This document shows positions 1 through 4,933 of a stretch of DNA of 8,691 nt, piece after piece. A program made the translations under genes and the position numbers. The stretch's first letter is position 1; the number at the start of each line of letters is the position of its first letter. The notes below the pieces were generated by a model. The model searched no databases and had not been told where the DNA came from. It saw only the letters and a program-made list of their open reading frames with translations. The stretch is from an uncultured Leucobacter sp. (GTDB lineage: Bacteria > Actinomycetota > Actinomycetes > Actinomycetales > Microbacteriaceae). The DNA lies in assembly GCA_937872275.1 (NCBI GenBank), contig CALMSE010000190.1, positions 1 to 8,691 of the forward strand. The letters are read 5' to 3'.

Positions 1-1
1 C

Positions 2-478
2 GGCACCGTCGAGTCGACGATCACCGACGAGTCGGCGATCATCGGCGAGAAGATCCAGCTGCGTCGCGTCACGGTCGTCGAGGCGCCCCGCACCGCCGTC
101 TACCTCCACCGCACCTCGAAGGATCTGCCCCCGCAGATCGGCGTGGTCGTGGGCTACGCGGGCGACGACGAGAAGGTCGCGACCAGCATCGCGCAGCACA
201 TCTCGTTCGCCGAGCCCGTGTACGTGAACCGCGACGAGGTGCCCCAGGCCGACGTCGACAAGGAGCGCGACATCGTCACCGAGATCTCGAAGAACGAGGG
301 CAAGCCCGAGGCCGCCCTTCCGAAGATCATCGAGGGTCGTCTGAACGCGTTCTTCAAGCAGATCGTGCTGAACGAGCAGGAGCACGCGCTCGACGCCGAC
401 AAGCGTCCGGTGGCCAAGGTGGCCGAGGGCGCAGGCATCACCGTCACGGGCTTCGCCCGCGGCAAGGTCGGCGCCTAA
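2..478 (+). CDS. tsf: Elongation factor Ts, C-terminal part (gene cut by window start)
   Basis: EF-Ts is the cytoplasmic nucleotide exchange factor that removes GDP from EF-Tu during translation elongation. The open frame enters at base 2 with no start codon in view and ends at TAA 476-478, leaving 158 residues. Actinobacterial EF-Ts is usually about 275 residues, so roughly the N-terminal 40% is missing, including the UBA-like domain and the first EF-Tu-contacting motif. What remains matches the core and C-terminal dimerisation subdomains: IGEKIQLRR near the beginning, then VVVGYAGDDEKVA, IAQHISFAEPVYVNRDEVP, the helical EGRLNAFFKQIVLNEQ stretch and the terminal AGITVTGFARGKVGA. The ATG-like start at 143 is only an internal valine codon. 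rpsB would be expected just upstream. A strong hairpin follows the stop, so tsf probably ends its transcript here. Confidence 0.97.
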   Translation, partial: GTVESTITDESAIIGEKIQLRRVTVVEAPRTAVYLHRTSKDLPPQIGVVVGYAGDDEKVATSIAQHISFAEPVYVNRDEVPQADVDKERDIVTEISKNEGKPEAALPKIIEGRLNAFFKQIVLNEQEHALDADKRPVAKVAEGAGITVTGFARGKVGA

Positions 479-488
479 GCGCTGAACG

Positions 489-523
489 ACGAGACCCGGG
501 TCGCCAGTCGGCCCGGGTCTCGT
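489..523 (+). terminator. Intergenic hairpin after tsf, probable transcription terminator
   Basis: A perfect 12-bp inverted repeat (ACGAGACCCGGG at 489-500 and CCCGGGTCTCGT at 512-523) starts 10 bp after the tsf stop. Three further pairs (one T-G wobble) can extend the stem inward, leaving a loop of about 5 nt (CCAGT). No T-run follows, which is common for terminators in GC-rich actinobacteria. It separates the ribosomal/translation unit from pyrH and may act as a full or partial terminator. Confidence 0.75.
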
Positions 524-561
524 GCTGCATCCGCGAGAGCGGATCGCGGCATCGACCCGAC

Positions 562-595
562 TAAGCTACATACAGCCGACGAGAACGACGAGGAG
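562..595 (+). promoter_or_regulatory. Candidate promoter and ribosome binding site for pyrH
   Basis: Between the tsf hairpin and pyrH lies TAAGCT at 562-567, which fits the actinobacterial -10 pattern TAnnnT. No convincing -35 is visible. A start near 574 would give a leader of about 32 nt containing AGGAG at 591-595, ten bases before the pyrH ATG. The RBS is clear; the promoter is weakly supported. Confidence 0.35.
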
Positions 596-605
596 ACCCG
601 AGACC

Positions 606-1319
606 ATGACCCAAGCCGCCAAGCGCCGAGTCCTGCTGAAGCTCTCGGGAGAGGCGTTCGGAGGCGGCACGCTCGGAGTGAACCCGGACGTCGTGAGTCA
701 GATCGCCCGCGAGATCGCGGCGGCGATGGATGCGGCCGAGGTCGCCGTCGTGGTGGGCGGGGGCAACTTCTTCCGCGGCGCCGAGCTCTCGCAGCGGGGC
801 ATGGATCGGGCCCGCGCCGACTACATGGGCATGCTGGGCACGGTCATGAACGCGCTCGCGCTGCAGGACTTCCTCGAGCAGGCGGGCGTCGAGACCCGCG
901 TGCAGTCGGCGATCACCATGACCCAGGTCGCCGAGACCTACATCCCGCTGCGCGCGATCCGCCACCTCGAGAAGGGCCGCGTCGTGATCTTCGGCGCGGG
1001 GGCCGGCCTGCCCTACTTCAGCACCGATACGGTCGCCGCCCAGCGCGCGCTCGAGATCCACGCCGACGAGGTGCTCGTGGCGAAGAACGGCGTCGACGGC
1101 GTCTACACCGCCGATCCGAAGAAGGATCCGGAGGCGACCCTGATCGACGAGATCGTCTACGGCGACGCTCTCGTGCGCGGTCTCAAGGTCGTCGACAGCA
1201 CGGCCTTCAGCCTCTGCATGGACAACCGCATGCCCATGCGCGTCTTCGGCATGGAACCCGCAGGCAATGTGACCCGCGCCCTGCGCGGCGAACGCCTGGG
1301 CACCCTGGTGCACAGTTAG
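606..1319 (+). CDS. pyrH: Uridylate kinase (UMP kinase)
   Basis: This cytoplasmic enzyme of the amino acid kinase fold phosphorylates UMP to UDP with ATP, a committed step for all pyrimidine nucleotides. The product is 237 residues, the usual bacterial length. Visible landmarks are KLSGEAF (residues 12-18, phosphate-binding lysine), [11 protein letters not shown] (48-58, glycine-rich nucleotide-binding loop), [15 protein letters not shown] (72-86), [13 protein letters not shown] (130-142, the actinobacterial form of the GNPFFTTD motif) and [13 protein letters not shown] (160-172). I chose ATG 606 because AGGAG lies ten bases upstream and the family begins just before the KLSGE strand. The frame stays open back to 522, but that extension would run into the hairpin. 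frr follows after 56 bp on the same strand, so co-transcription is likely. Confidence 0.97.
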   Translation: MTQAAKRRVLLKLSGEAFGGGTLGVNPDVVSQIAREIAAAMDAAEVAVVVGGGNFFRGAELSQRGMDRARADYMGMLGTVMNALALQDFLEQAGVETRVQSAITMTQVAETYIPLRAIRHLEKGRVVIFGAGAGLPYFSTDTVAAQRALEIHADEVLVAKNGVDGVYTADPKKDPEATLIDEIVYGDALVRGLKVVDSTAFSLCMDNRMPMRVFGMEPAGNVTRALRGERLGTLVHS

Positions 1320-1375
1320 GGCGGCGCCCCGTCCGCCGCTAGTCTTGAGAGCACCGAAGCAGTGAGGAGCACACC

Positions 1376-1930
1376 GTGATCGACGAGGTTTTCGCCGACG
1401 TCAAGGACCGCATGACGAAGGCCGTCGAGGCCGCGAGAGAGGGCTTCGCCACGGTGCGCACCGGGCGCGCGAACCCCTCGCTGCTGCAGAACGTGCAGGT
1501 CGACTACTACGGCACTCCGACGCCGCTGCCGCAGCTCGCCTCGGTGGCGAACCAGGATGCGCGCAGCCTCATCATCACGCCCTACGACAAGGGAGCGATG
1601 AAGGAGATCGAGCAGGCGATCCGCGACATGCCGAACCTCGGTGCGAATCCGTCGAACGACGGCAACGTGATCCGTGTCACGCTGCCGGAGCTGACCGAGG
1701 AGCGCCGCAAGGAGTTCGTGAAGATCGTGAAGGCCCGTGCCGAGGACGGGCGGGTCGCGGTGCGCAACGTGCGCCGTCACGCCAAGGACGATCTCGAGTC
1801 GTTGAAGGGCGAGATCGGCGAGGACGAGATCGCCCGCGCCGAGAAGGAGCTCGAGGCCGTGACGAAGCAGTTCATCGATCAGATCGACGAGTCGCTGAAG
1901 CACAAAGAATCCGAACTCCTCGAGGTCTAG
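1376..1930 (+). CDS. frr: Ribosome recycling factor
   Basis: RRF works with EF-G to split the post-termination ribosome so subunits can be reused. The protein has 184 residues, essentially the family length. The signature [11 protein letters not shown] sits at residues 27-37, followed by the hinge and beta-domain segment [13 protein letters not shown] (44-56). [17 protein letters not shown] and the basic [10 protein letters not shown] helix come later, and a long helix rich in K and E closes the protein. The GTG start is supported by GAGGAG at 1364-1369 with a 6-nt spacer. A possible -10 (TAGTCT, 1340-1345) lies in the pyrH-frr gap but has no clear -35. cdsA starts only 12 bp after the stop, which suggests an operon. 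Confidence 0.97.
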   Translation: MIDEVFADVKDRMTKAVEAAREGFATVRTGRANPSLLQNVQVDYYGTPTPLPQLASVANQDARSLIITPYDKGAMKEIEQAIRDMPNLGANPSNDGNVIRVTLPELTEERRKEFVKIVKARAEDGRVAVRNVRRHAKDDLESLKGEIGEDEIARAEKELEAVTKQFIDQIDESLKHKESELLEV

Positions 1931-1942
1931 GGTCGAGGCGGT

Positions 1943-2863
1943 ATGAACGGGCCCGATCGTCGCGACGAGATCCGAGCGCAGCTCGGCGAGGCGCGCGCCC
2001 AGTTCGAGGCGACGAGCGCCAAGATCGAGGCGAAGGCCGGGCGCAACCTGTTCCTCGCGATCTTCACGGGACTCCTGTTCGCGGGCGTCTTTGTCGCGAG
2101 CCTGTTCATCGTGAAGCAGGTGTACATACTGCTCGTGCTCGTGCTCATGGTGATCGCCCTGCTCGAGCTCGCGGCAGCGTTCCGGGCGGCCGGGCGTCGC
2201 GTTCCGCGGGTCGGCTCGGTGATCGGGGCGGTGCTGATCGCCGCCGGCGCGGCGTTCTGGGGCGCGCAGGGAATGCTGCTCGGGCTGTTCGCCGCCTTCC
2301 TGCTGCTCATCGTGTGGCGCCTCGTCGAGGGTCTCGTACCGCGCTGGGAGGTGCCGCCGAAGACGCTGATCCGGGATGTCGTCTCGGGGCTGTTCGCGCT
2401 CGTCTACGTTCCCTTCCTGGGCGCGTTCTCCATCCTGCTGGTGCAGGCGGATCGCGGCGAGTGGTGGGTGTTCGCGCTCGTGCTCGTCGTGGTCTCGGTC
2501 GACGTCGGCGCCTTCGCCGCGGGGGTGACCCTCGGCCGGCACAAGATGACGCCGCGCATCAGCCCGAACAAGACCTGGGAGGGCTTCGCGGGGGCCGCCG
2601 TGCTCGCTGTCGTCGCGGGCATCGCGATCTCGGTGTTCGCGCTCGACCAGCCGTGGTGGGTGGGGATCGTGCTGGGTCTCGTCGTGCTCGTCACCGCGAC
2701 CGGGGGAGACCTCACCGAGTCGCTCATCAAACGGAACCTGGGCATCAAGGACATGAGCTCGTGGATCCCGGGGCACGGGGGCTTCCTCGACCGCCTCGAC
2801 TCCCTGCTGCCCTCCGCGGTGGGCGCCTACGGCGTCGCGCTCGCACTCGGCGTCTTCTCCTGA
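1943..2863 (+). CDS. cdsA: Phosphatidate cytidylyltransferase (CDP-diacylglycerol synthase)
   Basis: This integral membrane enzyme converts phosphatidic acid and CTP to CDP-diacylglycerol, the precursor of phosphatidylglycerol, cardiolipin and phosphatidylinositol. It has 306 residues. Residues 1-34 are a charged cytosolic segment that could form a helix. Hydrophobic stretches follow at about 36-57, 59-80, 91-107, 110-127, 145-167, 174-197, 215-234, 237-254 and 291-305. SPNKTWEG lies at 207-214. The C-terminal family signature spans 260-286: it starts SLIKR, continues with KD at 269-270 and HGG at 278-280, and ends DRLD at 283-286. This fits the CDP-diglyceride synthetase pattern fully. The acidic residues D187 and D256 lie in the conserved membrane positions expected for metal binding. 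A weak GAGG lies four bases before the ATG. The gene sits 12 bp after frr and is probably co-translated with it. Confidence 0.96.
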   Translation: MNGPDRRDEIRAQLGEARAQFEATSAKIEAKAGRNLFLAIFTGLLFAGVFVASLFIVKQVYILLVLVLMVIALLELAAAFRAAGRRVPRVGSVIGAVLIAAGAAFWGAQGMLLGLFAAFLLLIVWRLVEGLVPRWEVPPKTLIRDVVSGLFALVYVPFLGAFSILLVQADRGEWWVFALVLVVVSVDVGAFAAGVTLGRHKMTPRISPNKTWEGFAGAAVLAVVAGIAISVFALDQPWWVGIVLGLVVLVTATGGDLTESLIKRNLGIKDMSSWIPGHGGFLDRLDSLLPSAVGAYGVALALGVFS

Positions 2864-2900
2864 GCCGGGCGCGGCGGAGCCTTCGATCAGCGGCGCAGTG

Positions 2901-2906
2901 CAGAAT
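2901..2906 (+). promoter_or_regulatory. Candidate -10 box for a leaderless DivIVA-repeat mRNA
   Basis: CAGAAT at 2901-2906 resembles an actinobacterial -10 box. Its downstream end is 6 nt before GTG 2913, so transcription would start at or next to the start codon. No Shine-Dalgarno sequence fits GTG 2913. No convincing -35 is seen. Confidence 0.35.
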
Positions 2907-2912
2907 AGAGGG

Positions 2913-3464
2913 GTGAGTAGCGCCTTCCCCCTCGCCACCGGCAAGCAGCTCGGGTACCGGATCGACCAGGTCGACGCGTTCCTGGAGCGGGCGCGCATGA
3001 GCTACGAGCAGCAGAGCGGGTCGGCCGATCCCGTGACCTCCGCGGAGATCAGGGTCACCGCCTTCCCCCTCGCCCGCAAGGGATATGCGGCGCGCTTCGT
3101 CGACGCGGCGATGGACCGCCTCGAGGAGGTCTTCTACGAGCGCGAGCGGCGCTCGCGCATCGCGGAGCAGGGGGAGGATGCCTGGTGGGCCGACACGCAG
3201 CAGCTGCTCAGCGAGGTGCGGGGCAGGCTCGAGCGGGGGCGCGGCAAGCGCTTCCGGCGTCGGGGCTTCTTCGCGACCGGCTACCGGGTCTCGCAGGTGG
3301 ATGCGTTCCTCGACCGCGTCACCGGGATGCTCGCAGGCAGGGAATCGCTCACGACCGCGCAGGTGCGGGGGGCGGTCTTCCACTCGCAGTGGCGCGGCTA
3401 CGACGAGGATCAGGTCGACGCGCTGCTCGACGGGGTCATCGAGCTGATGCTGGCCGTTCGCTGA
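2913..3464 (+). CDS. DivIVA-domain repeat protein with four GYxxxxVDA helical repeats
   Basis: The product has 183 residues with no signal peptide or membrane segment, so it is probably cytoplasmic. It contains four copies of a short DivIVA-type unit (hydrophobic, then GY, then VDA-hydrophobic-L/M): GY at 14-15, 57-58, 123-124 and 162-163, with VDA at 20-22, 63-65, 129-131 and 168-170. Repeats 1 and 3 are most alike (GYRIDQVDAFLERA and GYRVSQVDAFLDRV). Repeats 2 and 4 are preceded by matching TSAEIR/TTAQVR strands, so the protein looks like a duplicated two-unit module joined by an arginine-rich linker (about 103-117). In DivIVA the equivalent segment binds negatively curved membrane and recruits partners; here the long coiled coil is absent. 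This matches the actinobacterial DivIVA-repeat family by memory. Start GTG 2913 is preferred over GTG 2898 because of the -10-like box overlapping the upstream codons. The precise role is unknown. Confidence 0.85.
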   Translation: MSSAFPLATGKQLGYRIDQVDAFLERARMSYEQQSGSADPVTSAEIRVTAFPLARKGYAARFVDAAMDRLEEVFYERERRSRIAEQGEDAWWADTQQLLSEVRGRLERGRGKRFRRRGFFATGYRVSQVDAFLDRVTGMLAGRESLTTAQVRGAVFHSQWRGYDEDQVDALLDGVIELMLAVR

Positions 3465-3472
3465 GCACGGTC

Positions 3473-3501
3473 TGGTCCATCCTGACGCGCTGAGATAGAA
3501 T
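3473..3501 (+). promoter_or_regulatory. Candidate promoter for the secreted transglycosylase-like gene
   Basis: A good -10 box, TAGAAT (3496-3501), is paired with a weak -35, TGGTCC (3473-3478), at a 17-bp spacing. The expected start near 3508 is three bases from GTG 3511, and no Shine-Dalgarno is present. The transcript should therefore be leaderless or nearly so. Confidence 0.5.
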
Positions 3502-3510
3502 CGTTACATT

Positions 3511-4095
3511 GTGACTGTTTCGAGCGCTCCCGCACGCCGCCCGCTTTCGACCTGGGCGCGTTTCCGCGGCGTCCTCGCGGGGAGCGCCATCGTGCTCCTC
3601 GTGGGCGGCGCCGTGGTGGCCCCGTTCGCGGTGCCCCAGGCCACCGCGGATCAGGAGTTCTACGAGCGGATCCATCAGGAGTTCGTGCCCGATCCGGCCG
3701 ATTTCGAGGCCTTCGAGCTCGACGTCGCGCCTCTCGAGAAGCTGCCCGACCCCGAGCCGGTGGTCGAGGAGGTGCCGGTCCAGGCGGTCCAGGTCGCAGC
3801 CGCCCCGCCGAAGTACGCGGGCGGCGGATCGCCGGCCGAATGGATGGCGGCCGCGGGCATCCCCGAAAGCGAATGGGGTTACGTCGACGCGATCATCAGT
3901 CGCGAGAGCGGCTGGAACCCGAATGCGACGAACCCGAGTTCCGGCGCCTGCGGTCTGGCGCAGGCCTATCCGTGCGGGAAGATCGCGGATCCCTACGATC
4001 CGGTGGCGAATCTCACCTGGGCGAACGCCTACGCGCAGAAGTACGGCGGCTGGGCGGGCGCCTTCGACTTCTGGCAGGCCAACCACTGGTGGTGA
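3511..4095 (+). CDS. Secreted lysozyme-fold protein, aggregation-promoting-factor type transglycosylase domain
   Basis: The 194-residue product has a signal peptide: basic residues R9-R19, a hydrophobic core at about 20-42, and a likely cleavage after A44-T45-A46. An acidic, proline-rich linker follows (about 47-100, many D/E/P/V). The C-terminal domain (about 105-194) carries WGYVDAIISRESGWNP, GACGLAQAYPCGK and a final segment GGWAGAFDFWQANHWW. This is the lysozyme-like domain found in aggregation-promoting factors and small actinobacterial wall hydrolases. E132 in the RESGW motif is the expected catalytic acid for cleaving the MurNAc-GlcNAc bond. Cysteines 147 and 155 flank the substrate loop and could form a disulfide outside the cell. 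No LysM or other wall-binding domain is visible. Start GTG 3511 follows a near-leaderless promoter. The stop overlaps the next gene by four bases. Enzymatic activity is inferred from the family. Confidence 0.88.
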   Translation: MTVSSAPARRPLSTWARFRGVLAGSAIVLLVGGAVVAPFAVPQATADQEFYERIHQEFVPDPADFEAFELDVAPLEKLPDPEPVVEEVPVQAVQVAAAPPKYAGGGSPAEWMAAAGIPESEWGYVDAIISRESGWNPNATNPSSGACGLAQAYPCGKIADPYDPVANLTWANAYAQKYGGWAGAFDFWQANHWW

Positions 4096-4376
4096 GAGGC
4101 AAGTCCCGCCGCCGAGCCCCGCGAACGGAGCCCCGTGACGTGACCCGCCTCGCCTACGGAGGCGCCCGCCGCACGGAGCGTCGAGGCTCGGAGTGGTTCG
4201 TGCGAGAGATCCCCGCCCACCGCGCCGAGAAGTCCTATCGCTGCCCGGGCTGCGGCACGGACGTGCCGCCGGGGCAGGCCCACCTCGTCGTCTGGAGCGC
4301 CGAGCACATCTTCGGGGACGAAGCCGCGCTGCGCGAGCGCCGCCACTGGCACGCGCACTGCTGGCGCATGCCCTGA
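4092..4376 (+). CDS. Small CxxC/His-rich protein, candidate metal-binding, function unknown
   Basis: I recognise this only as a small conserved actinobacterial hypothetical protein; close relatives are sometimes labelled 'ATP/GTP-binding' without visible support. From GTG 4092 it has 94 residues: a basic tail (residues 2-31, many R), then EWFVREIP (34-41), KSYRCPGCG (47-55), AHLVVW (63-68) and RRHWHAHCW (83-91). C51, C54, H64, H85/H87/H89 and C90 could form a zinc site resembling a zinc ribbon or treble clef. There is no signal peptide or Walker motif. The GTGA overlap (4092-4095) with the upstream stop suggests translational coupling to the transglycosylase gene. An alternative GTG at 4140 has GGAG at 4127-4130 and would give 78 residues; I favour 4092 because homologues as I recall them carry a basic N-terminal tail. 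Confidence 0.72.
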   Translation: MRGKSRRRAPRTEPRDVTRLAYGGARRTERRGSEWFVREIPAHRAEKSYRCPGCGTDVPPGQAHLVVWSAEHIFGDEAALRERRHWHAHCWRMP

Positions 4377-4394
4377 GCCCGGCCGGGTTCGGGC
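4377..4394. terminator. Weak hairpin between convergent genes
   Basis: The 23-bp gap between two convergent stop codons contains GCCCG (4377-4381) and CGGGC (4390-4394), a 5-bp all-GC stem with an 8-nt loop. It overlaps two short palindromes (4378-4387 and 4390-4397), so the fold is ambiguous. It has no T-run on either strand. It could be a bidirectional terminator, but the evidence is thin. Confidence 0.25.
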
Positions 4395-4399
4395 CCGAT

Positions 4400-4933
4400 T
4401 CAGAACAGCGTCGGGGGAGCCGCGGCGACCGGCGATCCGATCGCGATCCCGGAGGTGTCGGGCTCCGGCGCCCCCGCGATCCCGGGCCCGGTGTCGGGCT
4501 TTCTTCCGGCCTGGAACGCGACGGCGACGGCGCGCGCGCGATCGTCGGCGGCCTCGTTCAGCGGATGGCCGGCGTGCCCCTTCACCCATTCGAAGCGGAC
4601 GTCGCGACCCTGCAGCGCCTCGTCGAGCTGTTCGAGCAGCTCCCGGTTCAGTACGGGCTTGCCGTCGGCCTTGCGCCAGCCGCGGCGCTTCCACCCGGGC
4701 ATCCACTGGGTCACCGAGTTGATGACGTACTGGCTGTCGCAGAGGATCGCGAGCGGCTCGTCGAGGCCCGCCGTCGCCCGCAGCAGATCGAGCACCGCCA
4801 TGAGCTCGCCCTGATTGTTGGTCGCCCGCGGCCAGCCGCCGGCGCGCCAGCGCTCGTCGTCGATGTACCAGGCCCATCCCGCCGGACCGGGGTTGCCGAG
4901 GGCCGATCCGTCCGCCGCCGCCGTGATGGTCAT
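4400..4933 (-). CDS. rnhA: Ribonuclease HI
   Basis: This cytoplasmic nuclease cuts the RNA strand of RNA-DNA hybrids, clearing R-loops and primers. The catalytic set is complete: D8 in AADGSALGNPGPAGWAW, E43 in NNQGELMAVL, D66 in LCDSQYVINS, H120 in WVKGHAGH and D130 in NEAADDRA. The basic W-rich stretch at 77-88 matches the substrate-handle region. The catalytic domain ends around residue 136-140. A further tail of about 40 residues rich in G, A and P makes the protein 177 residues against roughly 150-155 in standard RNase HI; no domain is recognisable there. The ATG (complement of 4931-4933) overlaps the stop of the coiled-coil gene as ATGA, and no strong Shine-Dalgarno is seen, so translation is probably coupled to that gene. 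Confidence 0.95.
   Translation of the reverse strand: MTITAAADGSALGNPGPAGWAWYIDDERWRAGGWPRATNNQGELMAVLDLLRATAGLDEPLAILCDSQYVINSVTQWMPGWKRRGWRKADGKPVLNRELLEQLDEALQGRDVRFEWVKGHAGHPLNEAADDRARAVAVAFQAGRKPDTGPGIAGAPEPDTSGIAIGSPVAAAPPTLF

Noticed and set aside
522..605. N-terminal extension of pyrH to GTG 522
   Set aside because: The extension begins inside the tsf hairpin and is not expected in the family; ATG 606 has an AGGAG site and gives the normal length.
1319..1337. GC-rich inverted repeat just after pyrH (GGCGG/CCGCC) as a terminator
   Set aside because: The stem is only 5 bp with no T-run, and frr follows closely on the same strand, so chance pairing in GC-rich DNA is more likely.
1316..2998. 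A 560-residue open frame on the - strand opposite frr and cdsA
   Set aside because: It lies antisense to two unmistakable genes and its translation is low-complexity R/D/H/E-rich with no recognisable domain.
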